This document shows, piece by piece, positions 1 to 12,398 of a stretch of 64,000 nt of DNA; position 1 is the first letter of the stretch; every line of letters starts with the position of its first letter. Source of the DNA: Nageia nagi (Eukaryota > Pinophyta); contig JBITNC010000002.1 of assembly GCA_050084985.1 (NCBI GenBank), positions 26,970,001-27,034,000 on the forward strand, given 5' to 3'. The position numbers were made by a program, and so were the translations under genes. The notes under the pieces were generated by a model. The model did no database searches, was not told where the DNA came from, and was given only the letters and a program-made list of their open reading frames with translations.

Positions 1-1745
1 TATTTGTTTGGTAAAGAGATAATAGTTTATACTCATAATCAACCATACAATATTTACAAAATCAATCAAAGTTATAGCAAGAAAGGCACTTCCTAAGGAT
101 GGGGTTTCTTCAATAGTTTCACTTGATCATTGAAATACAAGAAAGTAAGGATAAATAAAATTTTATACATGCTTTTTAGACTGCCAACAGTAAGTTACAT
201 GACATTGATACCATTCTAGCCTGCAAACACAACACATGCACCATTTTAGCAGCAAAATTTGGTGACTCTAACTCTAATGAAATTTTACCCTTATATTTTT
301 GAAACTTTTCCTTACCAATATATGCATGATGTAGATTTTGGAGAGGTGTATTAAAAGCTAAAACAATCATCTACATTAGATTGTGAAGGTATGGATGAGT
401 TTTACATTAAGGATTAAGTTCTCTTTAAGCACAATACATTGTGTATTCTTGAAGCATAGAGAATTTTATTGACCAAATAGGCTAATACATAAAAATAAGT
501 CGGGAATTTTGGATTTGTTAAGATATTAGCAAATTTGTAAGGGTATGTTTATTGGCCAAATATGCAAGAACAAGTTGCAAAATACATAAGAGGATGTGTA
601 ACATGTTTCACAAGTAAACCTAGTAACAGAAAATTAGATTTGTATAGCCATTTCCAGTTCCTAATCGACCTTGGGAGAGTATTTCAATAGATTTTGTAGG
701 AGGATTACTTTTTTATAAGAAGTAACATGACTATTTATTTGTGATTGTTGATATATTTAGTAATATGTGTGTATTAATTCCATGTAAGAAGACTATAATG
801 GATCAAGAGGCTGCAAAACTTTTCTTTTCTCATGTATGGGTTCATTTTAATTTTCCTAAATCCATTATTACAAATCAAGTTTCTACATTTTTGGGTAAGT
901 TTTGAACTTTATAATGGGATGATATGGACACTAGACTGAAAATAAGCATTGCTTTTCATTCATAAATGGATTGGAAAACTGAAGTGGTGAATAGAACAAT
1001 GGTTTAGTTGTTGAGGTATTATTGTGGCAAGCATCCAAAGTCTTGGGATGAGCATCTTGATTTATTCAACATTCATACAATAAGGCTATTCATTCCTCTA
1101 CTAATAAAATTCTATTTGAAACTTGTTATGATTATATACCTGCATCTTCTTTTGATTGTATATTTGGACAATAAAAGGAAAGATAATATTTTAGTTGTGA
1201 AGGAAGAAAAGCAAGCTAAATATTTCATTGTTAAGATAAGGCAAAACCATTTGAGAGTCTAAGAGAAACTCAAAGCAAGTCAATCCAAGTACAAATCAAG
1301 ACATGGAAAGCATATAATTGATCATAAATTCCAAGTGGGAGATCAAGTTTGGTTACATATTAGTAAGGATAGATTGTAAGGATCAATTAAGAAGCTTAAA
1401 CTAATCATACATGGACCTTTTCACATTGTGGATCATGTGAGAATGCTTTTATATTGGATTTACCAACCTATATTATTCAATTGTGAATGTGGAGAGCTTG
1501 AAGTTATTTGAACCATCCATGCTAACTAAGGAATAACAAGAAGCAAGTCAAGTTTTATTTTCATATTTTACTTCAGGAGGATTTCATTTTACAAAAGAAA
1601 GTTCATGCTACTATAAGGGGTAAGCAAGAGATATGGTTGATTGGGTTGAAGGGCCAATTGCCTACCAAATCCAAGTGGTATGATAAAACCCAGGTGGGGG
1701 AATTATTTCCTAGTTTTATTCATACTTAATCATTTGTGGGACCAA
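1..1745 (+). pseudogene. Ty3/gypsy chromovirus pol relic (RNase H, integrase, chromodomain)
   Basis: A decayed polyprotein can be followed through several frames. Bases 1-170 read as an RNase H end (GKEIIVYTHNQP, then a GFFNSF-like stretch). Bases 430-640 resemble the linker and zinc-finger part of integrase (YVYWPNMQEQVAKYIRGCVTC, with the usual SKPSNRK after it). Bases 640-1200 match the integrase core (IDFVGG-like, then a TKIS-type FHS and EVVNRTM). Bases 1200-1500 match the integrase C-terminal part (FQVGDQVWLHIS). Bases 1590-1740 look like a chromodomain (IRGKQEIWLIGLKGQLP), which in chromoviruses directs integration to heterochromatin. Stops and frameshifts occur throughout, so it is non-functional. 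The upstream protease and RT lie outside the window. Family identity is well supported by motif order; the exact clade is inferred. Confidence 0.8.
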
Positions 1746-2440
1746 ATGCCTACCCATTGGGGAGGTGTGCTCCTGAATGGATCAATAATAGTTTGATAAA
1801 ACATGAGTTTGGAAATATGCCAAGGGTCCTTTCTTGGACTTAGACTTAATTCTAAAATCTGATGTGTTGATTCTACTCAAGGAGTAACATTGATATCATT
1901 TAAAGTCTATAGTTAGAGCACTTATGCCATTGGGTCATTAAAACTGAAGTATGTAACTAAAGGGTCAAAGTTATTTTAGTTATTTTGGCAGTTTAGGAAG
2001 GCATACAATGCATTTTGTGGTGGTTTAGTGACATTTTCAAACTATTTATCTCTTTAGAAACCCTTTTGATGGGTTTGTTGTGGTGAATCAATCTATTAAA
2101 TAATTTGGCCTTGTTGATCATATTTATGTTGAATTCTTTGAGTGTTTTGGTTGAAGGAGTGTTGCAAGCCAAAAGAGATATTATTGGTTGTAGATTTCAG
2201 TGTTTATCTCTATTCTTTGTATGATTGTAATGCTTCTTTTGGTCTAAACTAAAGGATTCAATGTTGATTAGATTAGATGTACTCTCACATTGAGAGGAAC
2301 CAATACAAATATTGTGCCATCTTGATTATGTATGGTTATGTTTGATTTTATTACCATTATTTCTTTTCAACATTATTAATTTTTGCAATTACATATTGAT
2401 TTGATGTGTGACAGTGAAATTATTTCAAATCTATATTTCA
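1746..2440 (+). repeat. possible 3' LTR remnant of the gypsy relic
   Basis: Directly downstream of the chromodomain a purine-rich stretch (around 1756, GGGGAGGTG) could be the polypurine tract, so the following ~650 bp is probably a 3' LTR. No second LTR copy is in the window, so neither end can be fixed. Inference from position only. Confidence 0.3.
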
Positions 2441-5187
2441 AGATTCAAGTACACCATAGATGTTTGGTGATTATAGGTCAAATAATAATCAAATTTATCT
2501 ACTTAGTAAGTGAAACTATTCTTCAAATCATTATCAAGATTCTAATGTAAGAAATGCTTCAACTAACCATAAATGATAAAATAATAATTCTCTCATTTTC
2601 CTTTCTAATCATATTACAACTGCACTAAAGTATAAATTCCTCTATGAATTTAAAAGATAACATGTCAAAAAGTAATATTTTTATTTTTATTTTACCCCCA
2701 AATTATAAAAAAAGCTTCATCATATCAGATGTTCTATTCTTATATCCATATTCAAAATTTTCTTATGGAAGACTAAGTCTAAAAATGCATGACTTAAGCT
2801 TCACTCAAAACTAGACATAACACATTCAAACTAACTTCAACAAGTACACTATAACATCAAAATAATTGCTCTTAGCTTGTCAGGTAAAAGCATAGCTCAT
2901 GCATTATAAGGATAATGATGTGCAATAATTCTAAAGAACAAGTATTGTATCATGTTGGTCTAAGATCAACCCTCCCAAATAATTTAAAATTCCAACAAGA
3001 CTCACATATTCAACATTCGTGTAGAGGAATGACCAATGAAGGTCATGTAAGTGATAAGCATTGAATAACTCTACCTATAAATAAAAGAGATGAGTTATAA
3101 GTTATGCAAAACATTGGTCATGTTATTAAGCATCTGAAAACAAATATAGGTGATGCACATAGGTAACTGACTCTGCCATTGAAACTACCCAATGAACTTT
3201 CAAGTGTGAAATAAACAATAAGACCAAACAACATCCTAAATTAGCTTCTAGATCATCCCAAAACAAGTTAGATCAAACAAAAGGCTAAATTCTTCCACCC
3301 ATGAACAAACTACAAATAGGATGATATGAAATAAAAAACTTTATCCCAATCCCAAATATGCAAGTCTTGTCTTGGCCCCCAATTCCTTATACTGAATTAG
3401 GGTTCTTTTAATAATTAATTAACTCATATTTTGATCATGATTTTTTAATTATTATCATTATTATTATTAAATAAACAAGGTTAATATGACAAGCGAGAGA
3501 CCAACAATGGTGTATGGGATGATTATAGTGTGACAGTATATAGCATGTATATTTCGTAGTAGGAATCGAACATGGGAACAAGTTACACCAGGGTCATCAC
3601 ATAACCAACTCATCACATGAAACAACATGAACCAAGTCACCATATTTTATGAACAGGTTCTGATTTTACCATTCACCATGTTATGCTAATAATAAGTGGT
3701 AAAGACATAGCAATTTCCTATGAGTAATTTATCGATGGTCAACACAATATTTGGTATTGAACTCATCATTAACTTGGCTAGCCCAAACTAATTTTAGTTT
3801 AGCCTACATGTATATGCATAGCTATTTTAGAGTATTTGTTCAGATTACATACTCATATACCCCTTAATGTAATTTTATTTCAATTTTAGGATAAAGGAAC
3901 CTATGATGTTAGATAGAATTAATCATGAAAACTAATATGTTCTTATAATTCCTCTAGGATAGGAATGACTTATACTTTCTTATATCTATAGTAGATATGT
4001 CTCCTAACTATACAATTATGTCCTTCTAATGTTCTTCTCTTATGAAGATTTTATTTTAAGTATATAATTCTAATCCTACAAATATTCATATAAATTTGGT
4101 CTATTTAGTCATACTAGTATGATATTCCAAGGTTTCAAAAGAAAATCTTGTTTACATAGAATTTCCCATGCTTATGTTATCCTCTTGTTCAAGTCATTGA
4201 ATTTTATATTTTTACTTAATAAAAGTCATATCTCTTTCATTACCAAAACATAACTCAACTATTGAAACTATAATTGGTATTTGTGCACATTTAACCCTAA
4301 CATGATAACTTAGTAATAAATAGTCACATTTCTATCCATGTACATCCAAATTATATGTTAACATTGTTGTTATTAAAATAACATAAAACATTAATATTTC
4401 AAAAGATAACCAAATTAAAACAAGTATAAATAGTTGAAATGCAAATAATACATAATAAACATTCACCATTTGACACCATATTTAGAGTGGGAAATCCCTT
4501 AAGGAGGGATTAAAAACCCACATAGGTAGCTAAGGCTCCTTTCCTATACAAACATTTTATTAGTTTAACAAAAATATTACAATCTTTGTTTTATCTTTTA
4601 CAATACTCAAAAAATGTTTCGTACACCTTTCCAAGAGCATATTTATTGTGCTCTTGCATTGTACCCATTTTTACACATGAATCAAAACTATTTTTCCAAA
4701 GCATACCATTTATTTCTCATCCCCATGTATTTATTCATGAAAGTTTACAATGATCTTATGCATAAAATTTGTTTTTACTCTTCATGATTGTACTCATGAA
4801 AGTTCACAATATATTGATGCATTCATACATATTGTCTCAATATTTTCTTTACTACAATGAAATACTTGTAACATACTATAAATAGCAACTCCATCCCTTA
4901 CCATATCAAATAATACAAATATTTTTTAATCAACTACCATGTTCACCTATTACATTTGTATTACAAAAATCTAAATGATAATACAATATCATGTATACTA
5001 TATTGCATAGTATTTTCCTACATGAAATATCTTTCATATTACTCATAATTACACTATCAATCCCTCATCTAGGCCATAAATCTACAATTAAAGCATCTTC
5101 CTATAACTAGAAATAATATGGTTATTGAAGGATTTGTCTACCTTATCTTTCTATTCATAGCCATGTCTACTTAATTTATCTATCCTT
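2441..5187. other. AT-rich intergenic stretch, no gene seen
   Basis: Very AT-rich sequence with no long open frame and no recognisable protein similarity on either strand. It probably consists of eroded transposon sequence. Nothing more specific can be supported. Confidence 0.5.
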
Positions 5188-5192
5188 AATGA

Positions 5193-5966
5193 TGTAGAAT
5201 CTAAACAAATTTACTACATCAACATTAACAACAATCTTGATTAAAGTTTTGGACACACATGTCCCCAGAATCTCCATAAATCACCAATTGAATACTAAAA
5301 TGGAACTTTAACATTTTGCTCTTAAATAATGCATAAAATGTATTACAACACACTTCATGTATCTATTTTGATAGAATACCATACTCTCAATATTCAACAC
5401 ACACAAAATTCAGACATAAACATGAGCCTAAGCATGATCTAATAGATCAATACTCCCTTAAAAATGCTCTCATGGAGTTGTTCTATCTATCCTCTATTCT
5501 ATACTTTACTCTCTTATGTTACTTATTCCATTTTAGTGATCAATCCCTTATATAGACTATTGAAACTCGTTACAATATAAATTAGGAGTAAATAATCACA
5601 ATATCCATGTCTAACCAACATATACATTATGTTAACAAACCTTCAATAGAAGATAAAAAAGGCCTAAAATGCACTATAGATCGTTATAGTTACAAGAAAC
5701 CTATTGTTGTTATATGCATAACATATTCATATATATGCATGGGCCATATTGATATACGTACATAATATAATACTTTATATATGCACACAATATACAATAT
5801 CATATACATGCATAGTATGTTCGTTGTATATGCATAGGATTTCTGCACATATACACATGGGTTATCTATGCACTATATGCACAACATTTCTACCTTTATA
5901 AACAAAACACAAATCTAGCAAATTTGAAGGATGAATGAAGGATGGAATTAAGCTCAATTTCCAACC
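5193..5966 (-). repeat. 3' LTR of the non-autonomous element
   Basis: Matches 8323-9080 over its length. The outer end is TGTAGAATC preceded by AATGA. The inner end (CCAAC) abuts the polypurine tract; the expected terminal A is changed. Bases ~5735-5885 hold a run of TATGCA/TGCATA-rich imperfect repeats also found in the other LTR. Confidence 0.85.
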
Positions 5967-5983
5967 TTCTCCCCCTTGATGTT
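5967..5983 (-). other. polypurine tract
   Basis: Read on the minus strand it is CATCAAGGGGGAGAAGG, immediately before the 3' LTR, the expected position of the plus-strand primer in reverse transcription. Confidence 0.75.
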
Positions 5984-7986
5984 AAAGGGAATCACGAATG
6001 AGTTTCGAAGCATCATTGATTGGTTTAATGATCTTCCTTTTGCTCTTCTTTCGATTTTGAATTAGAAAATTCACAAGAACAAAAAGCTTTTGTTTTTGAT
6101 ACCCCTTCCACTTATCATATGCTCTTTCCTCCATCTTTGCTATTAATACATATAAACAAATAATGAGTGCCTTTTGATGATCAACTCCTCCTTCATCAAA
6201 AATCTCCTTTGTTGACATTCCATCAATGTCAATAACAATGGTTCTCAACAACCATTCTTTCACATGATCATCATTCACATCACAAAATAATTCTCCATTT
6301 GACTATTCATTGAAACTAACCATCTTTGATAGATGATTATACCACAAAACTATTTATGTAATCTTCACACAAATTGTCAAACAAAATATAGCCACGAAAT
6401 GACTAATTACAAATGCAACTAGTGAACAAACCTCACCAACCAAATTGCCACTCTTCACCAAAGTTTCACATTCCTCCTACTAATGAATTTCATCACACAG
6501 TTGACCTAAATAAGAAAACATTGCCTTCTCCATAGGAAGACCTTTCTTCAATGTTGTCTTCATAAGACAAGCTTCAAAACTTGTTAGATTTGCTCCCAAT
6601 GATAAGAGATGTGTCTCTTAAAAATAAAACAAGTTTTCAAATGATGTCTTTGTAAGACATTCTTCATTCTTACACATAATAACAATATTAAAATTATTCT
6701 TCAAACATTTATTCATCAACTTATCAATGACCAAATCGATAAACAAAAAATCATTACCTCCAATGCGAGTAGATTCCCATATACTTTCTTTTGTGCTTCC
6801 CATAAAGCCATACTACCACAAATTTATTATTGTTTCTTTTGAAACAACCATTAACTCTTCAACAAGAGTTCTCCTCCTTGATGCCTCTTTGCACAATGTT
6901 GCCTCTACAAGACAACCCACATTCTTCATTTTTATTACTCATGATGAGTAATCTCCATCTTTCTTCATAATTGATGTCTCCATTATCATTACAACATGAA
7001 GCTCATCAATCTTTTCCTTTTGCCTATTCTATCACACAAATGAGATAGTATTTGTTATTTTCCTCTTCATACAAAATAATCCTCACTCTTGATGAGTGAC
7101 CCTCAAGCATAAAACTGATAACTTTTACTTCTTTATCATCCACAATATCTGAATCAATATCCCACAAAGTTTTATTTATTATCTTCTCAAGAAAATCATC
7201 ATTGACTCCTATTAAGTGAGTTTCAATAAATCCATCCACTTCATATAAGTGGTCTTCAGGCAAACAATACTCCATTATGAGTGTTTCTTCTTCATCTTCA
7301 ACATTCATCTTTAATTTTTAAAGAAAGCAGTCTTCCATTCCTGTTAAATGGTCTTCAATATAAGCAAGCCAACAATTGTCATGAAGTGTTAGCTCCTTGT
7401 ATTCAACATTCTCCTCCATGAGAATTATTTCTTATTTATTATATGAATCTTCTTCAATAAATTTCTGATTTGGTGCCTCCTCCATAAAACGTTCTTCAAC
7501 AAAAATTTGAACATATGCCTCCTCCATGAGACATTCTTCTCTTTCTTTATCAACAAAATCAGGAACAATGTACATGCTTTCTAAACATGTTACTCCCACA
7601 ATTTCTTCTTTCTCTTCAATAGAAAGAAATTCTTCAACATCTTCCTCTATAAGAAAGAATTCTTCATCACAATGTTTCATCCCTTTCACATAAGACATGT
7701 CTTCCATAATAAGAACTTCACAAGACTCTTCCCAAGAAGAATCTTCAACATAACTCTCTTCTATGAAAAGAGTTTCACAAAGCTTTTCACAAATCTCTTA
7801 ATAGGAACAAGGCTCTTCCTTTCCCATACAATCTTCTAGATTACCACATACAAGCTCACAAACATTCTCATGAGTGTTTTTTATCACACCCAAAAATATC
7901 TTTTGATATTTTCCACGTTTTTGCAATTGTTCTACAACTAGCAATAAGCGGAAAAACATTTTCATTCGTACCTTTTCTAATATCAA
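5982..7986 (-). pseudogene. short internal open frames of the non-autonomous element
   Basis: Four short frames lie between primer site and polypurine tract on the coding strand: 7798-7986 (62 aa), 7432-7707 (91 aa), 7024-7308 (94 aa) and 5982-6278 (98 aa). The 91-aa frame is strongly acidic and contains a repeated MEEA..Q.F.EE pattern. The 94-aa frame is also acidic (MNVEDEEETL). The last one ends in a basic stretch (NRKKSKRKIIKP). None resembles gag, protease or polymerase that I recognise. They may be remains of one rapidly evolving reading frame broken by stops, or simply low-complexity coding potential of an A-rich purine strand. Function is unknown. Confidence 0.35.
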
Positions 7987-8308
7987 AGAGAACCAGATAA
8001 TTCTGAAGTTGTTTCTCCTTCTTTAATCTTCTTTCTTTTACTACAACTTTGCTCCAATTTGTTGTTTCTTCAAACCCATCAATAATTATGTCCCAAAGTC
8101 ATTTTGACATCAACAAAGTCTTCATTTGATACTCTAGAACTCATAGTCTTCACTGTCAAATTCTAGAATAGTCAATCTTTCATGTATATTGTTGGCCATC
8201 ATATCACCATCAACAAGAAATATGATCTCCTTTGTAAAGACTTGATAAATCTCTACAAGAAGTCCACAATTAGTTACAGAACAACATATATATCTTTGGA
8301 ACAACTTA

Positions 8309-8320
8309 GCTCTGATATCA
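8309..8320 (-). other. primer binding site (initiator Met tRNA type)
   Basis: Minus strand reads TGATATCAGAGC, one base from the common copia site TGGTATCAGAGC, and lies 2 bp inside the 5' LTR. Confidence 0.8.
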
Positions 8321-8322
8321 CA

Positions 8323-9080
8323 TGTAGAATCTAAACAATTTTACTACATCAACATTAACAACAATCTTGATAAAATTGTTGTATATGCATGCCCCAAGGA
8401 TCTTCACAAATTAACAGTTGAATATTGAAACAAAACTTTAACATTACACTCTTAAATAATCCATAAAATGTATTGCAACACTTCATATATGTATTCTAAT
8501 AGAATACAATACTCTTAATATTCAACACACACAAACTTTAGACATGAACATTAGCCTAAGTATGATCTAATAGATCAATACTCTCTTACAAATGTTCTCA
8601 TGGAGCTATTTTATCTATCCTCTACTTTGCTATATTATATATTCTATTTCAGTGAACAATCTCTTATATAGACTATCAAAAGTCATTACAATACAAATTA
8701 GAAATAAATAATCATGGTACCCATGTTTAACCAATAGATAGACGATGCTAACAGACCTAACAAACCTTCAACAAAAGATTAAAAAAATGCCTAAAACACA
8801 CTACAAAACATTACAGTTACAAGAAATCTATAGTTGCTATACACAACATATTTGCATATACGTACAAGCCATATTGATATACGCACACAACATAATACTT
8901 TATATATGCACACAACATACAATATTATATATGCACACAATATGTATGAGATATATGCACAGCGTTTCTATGCATATACACATAGGTTATGTATGTGCTA
9001 TACACACATCATTTCTACCTTTATAAATAGAACACAAATCTAGCAGATTTGAAGGATGGAATTAAGCTTAGTTTCCAACA
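8323..9080 (-). repeat. 5' LTR of the non-autonomous element
   Basis: Copy of 5193-5966. The outer end TTTCCAACA is followed by the duplicated AATGA (9081-9085). It contains the same TATGCA-rich repeat block (about 8830-9010). Confidence 0.85.
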
Positions 9081-9305
9081 AATGAGGTTTCATAATAAAA
9101 TAACATGATTATTTGTTAGAACCTTCAAAAGTGGATTTCATATTCTAGTAGGCGAAGGATATCCAACCCTATATTTGCCCGACCCCCCCTTGTACCTAAC
9201 ATCTCTTGATACATTATGTTAGCATTAGTGGGGCCCATTAAGTTTTTGGTAAAAAGTCATCCAGATGGATTAGGATTGCTTTGGTATTTTCCACATGATC
9301 ATATT

Positions 9306-9489
9306 GGTATCCTACCACAAGATCTCATTGGTATCTTACCAGAGGATCACATCGGTATCCTGTTGGAGGATCTCATGCGTATCTTGTTGAAGGATCTCAT
9401 TGGTATCTTACTAGAGGATCTCATCGGTATCCTACCGCATTGGTATCCCACTGCAAGATTGCATTGGTATCCTATCACTACACATGTTT
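9306..9489 (+). repeat. 24-bp minisatellite, about eight units
   Basis: Units start at 9306, 9330, 9354, 9378, 9402, 9426 (a short 16-bp unit), 9442 and 9466. Each begins GGTATC (one CGTATC) and contains the core GATCTCATT or a close variant. Because 24 is a multiple of three, the + strand reads as an eight-residue repeat like IGILPEDL, without evidence of a gene. Confidence 0.85.
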
Positions 9490-9539
9490 GACAGGCACAC
9501 ATCCTAAGGAACATCGATTGATAAAGCAAGACAAAATTT

Positions 9540-10850
9540 AAATTTGAATTTCATTCAAGAGAGATTTGTTTAATGATGTGAACATAATTTCATGGAATGC
9601 AATGATCATATGATATAGATAAAATGGGTTCTCTAAGACTTTTAAGGAAATGTAGTTGTCAAGATTAAAGTCTAACTCTTCAACCTTTGCTAGCATTCTT
9701 TCGACATGTGCCATCATGGGAGCTCTAGAAGAAGGTATGAACATCCATCAAAGAGTAGTTGAAAATGGTTTTTCATATAATGTTGTGGTTGTGATTGCCA
9801 TGATCACCAAGTATGCAAAATGTGGAAGAATTTATAAGGCCTAAGAATTATTTATCAAGATGCATGATACAAACATAGTTTCATAGAATGCAATGATCAT
9901 CGGATATGCATGAAATGGGTTTCCTAAGAAGGACCTAGAGATTTTAAGCAAATGCAATCATCAAGGGTAAAGCTAGACTTTGCAACCTTTTCCCTTTGTC
10001 AACATTCTTTCAACATCTACCACCATGGGAGTTATGAAAGAAGGTATGAACATCCATCAAAGAGTAGTTGAAAATGTTTTTTCATCCAATATTGTGGTTG
10101 TGATTTCCCTAACCATGTAATGCAAAATGTGGAAGAATACACAAGGCCCATGAATTGTTTGACAAGATGCATGACGTGGATATAGTTTTATGGAATGCAA
10201 TTATCACCAAATATGAATAAAATGGGTTTTTTGAGAAGGACCTCGCTTAACTCCTACAACTTTTGCTAGCATTTTTCCGCCATGTGCCATAATGGGAGCT
10301 GTAGAAGAAGGTATGGACATCCATCAAGGAGTAGTTGAAAATGCTTTTCTATTCAATGTTATGGTTGTGATTGCTCCAATCACTATATATACAAAATGCG
10401 GAAGAATACACAAGATGTAGTCTCATGGAATGCAATGATTGCAGAGTATGCACATAATAGTCTTCATGAAGAGGTTCTTGAGGAAATACAATGAAGTGAT
10501 GTTGTACTAGATGAATTCACCTTTGTCCATGTTTTACTAACATTAGCTAGCTATGCATCTCTAGAAAAAGGCATTGACATCCATCAAAAAATAATTAGAA
10601 GTGGTTTCACTCAAATGTCGTCATGAAAAATGTTCTAATAAACATGCATGCTAAGTTAGGGAAGATATAAGCCCATGTACTGTTTGCCAAAATGCAATAG
10701 AGAGATACAATCTTATGGACTGTAATGATTTTCCACATTGGGCTTCTTAAAGAAGTTGAAAATCTTTTAGGGAAATGCAACATAGAAATACAATCTCATA
10801 GAATACAATGATCACAAAATATGTACAAAACAAGCATGGTTTTAGGATAT
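9540..10850 (+). pseudogene. PLS-type pentatricopeptide repeat (PPR) pseudogene
   Basis: PPR proteins of this type bind organellar RNA and act in editing or processing. Here the best run (9656-9841) reads STFASILSTCAIMGALEEG, then IHQRVVENGF and YAKCGRIYKA, with IISWNAMI (9570-9600) before it and NIVS-NAMIIGYA after it. This is the characteristic P-L-S pattern with SWNAMI. Three to four further blocks follow downstream in shifting frames with stops. Conserved points (GAAGGTATG...ACATCCATCAA) recur at 9731, 10040 and 10307, spacings of 309 and 267 bp, close to one PLS triplet. Both ends are lost and no DYW domain is seen. Clearly non-functional. Confidence 0.8.
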
Positions 10851-11300
10851 GTTCCTAATACGATATTTGTTTTGTAAGATGTCAAGTAGTAAGAGAAGGA
10901 TCATATTATTTACCACCCACCATCTCCTCCTCCTCCACCCCCTCCATTCCACCCACCTCAACTCCCTCACCTGACTCAAATCACCTTTGGTGACCATATA
11001 TGACGAATACCCCAACCTTAAGTGCAAAGAGTTGACATGTATATAATGATATATGAAATGAAGTAGCATTTAGATCATATCATGAAAATCATATGGAATT
11101 TTGTAAATATAAATTTTGGGACCCTATATAAAAAATCCCTTTAAAAAAAAAAAACGCAATGTTTGTCCTTCAAATCAATGGTTGTTTTAAAATGAAGCTT
11201 CTATTTGTACAAAGAAAACTTATATTTTTAAAAGCTACAAAACTACCCAGATAAGCCACACCTTAGCAAATGCTTGTACACCAGTGCAACCTGACTTTCA
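10851..11300. other. intergenic stretch, no gene seen
   Basis: A short C/T-rich patch (10905-10980) and AT-rich sequence with a poly-A run (11140-11153). No supported feature. Confidence 0.4.
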
Positions 11301-11513
11301 ATTAATTTTAAGACTTAAATATTTTCATCAGATTGAACAATTATAATAAAATAATACATATCCTCCGAATTACCTTTATCATGCTAGTTTGAAGGGAGAA
11401 GATAACTGTACTGAATTTTAATTGATTTTAGAATTAAATGTTTCCATGAGATTGAACAATTATAATAAGCAATTCATGTTCTCCTAATTACCTTTATCAT
11501 GTTATTTTTATGA
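11301..11513 (+). repeat. diverged tandem duplication, period 120 bp
   Basis: Two ~93-bp copies (from 11301 and 11421) share ATTGAACAATTATAATAA and TTACCTTTATCATG with scattered differences. They lie in the 3' flank of the TBL gene. Confidence 0.75.
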
Positions 11514-12398
11514 GAGAATAGAACTGAGCGTTCAGATGAATTCTATTTTGCACAAATTGAGGGTGGTATTGTGACTTCAATTATAAGCATTCTAAGCAAT
11601 GTTTTGGTAGTATTAAAATGAGATTCAAACAAGTAGTAAAGAACTTTTGCAGTACACACTACTTCAAAGAGGAGAAGCAGAAGCAAATAAGCAAGGTTAT
11701 TTAATGCAACATGGACTAAGTTGAATGCATGTTGCAATCATCCACAACGACAAAATTGTTGTTGTTCATGGATAAACTAACTGTAGGTTTAATAAAATTG
11801 GCTAATGGAACTGAAAATTGTGAAAAAAAAACATTTGGAAAGCAAACCCACCTTCAGAAAAAAGAAAGAATCCTAGAGTACATTATAAATATAACAACAC
11901 AGTTTAGGAATGTCTTCATGTCAGAACACATGCAATGGAGTTTCCTAATAATTCAAGAACGTATCTTGAACACACATCATTGTTTATGTATTCCATCATG
12001 GCCTTACCACAGTTTCAAAAACCAAAATATAGCGAATGAAGATCCCCAATATAACAATAAGCATATCCATGTACAAATCGATTATCTTTGGCATTTCTTG
12101 GCTTGAATATTCAAAACTCAAAGATGAATATAAATATACTAAAAGGGACGCAATAGTACACTGGATCATGAGCCAGAAATGTTGTAGCCAATGAAAGAAT
12201 CTGCAATAAAACATCCCAAAACTTTTTAAAGAAGAGTTGAAATACAGGCTTTCATAGTAGAATACAGATAAACTCACATCCTTGCTGTACTTGTGCAGGA
12301 TGCACTTTCTTCAAAGTTACAAATACATTTTGTAGATATATAAATTTGCAGCATGGACATACTCAAGCAAGACTGACGATGCTCAGCTGAAAAAATTT
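11514..12398. other. 3' flank of the TBL gene
   Basis: AT-rich sequence downstream of the TBL stop codon. It must contain the 3' UTR and poly(A) site, but no signal can be singled out. A 125-codon + strand frame at 11729-12106 has no recognisable content. Confidence 0.4.

Larger units (their letters stand above)
5193..9080 (-). mobile_element. non-autonomous copia-like LTR retrotransposon (LARD-type)
   Basis: Two direct copies of a ~770-bp sequence (5193-5966 and 8323-9080) flank a 2.36-kb interior. The 5-bp duplication AATGA sits outside both ends (5188-5192 and 9081-9085), and the termini are TG...CA on the + strand. On the minus strand a primer site complementary to initiator-Met tRNA (8309-8320) follows the right LTR, and a polypurine tract precedes the left LTR. 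The element therefore reads on the minus strand. The interior has no integrase, RT or RNase H; it holds only short acidic or basic open frames. This makes it non-autonomous, dependent on another element's enzymes. Visible LTR divergence (substitutions plus indels) indicates an old insertion. Confidence 0.85.

Noticed and set aside
9216-9491. Octapeptide-repeat protein (IGILPEDL)
   Set aside because: Produced by a 24-bp minisatellite; no start context, no flanking coding sequence.
11729-12106. 125-codon plus-strand frame downstream of TBL
   Set aside because: No recognisable content and located in the 3' flank of a convincing gene on the other strand.
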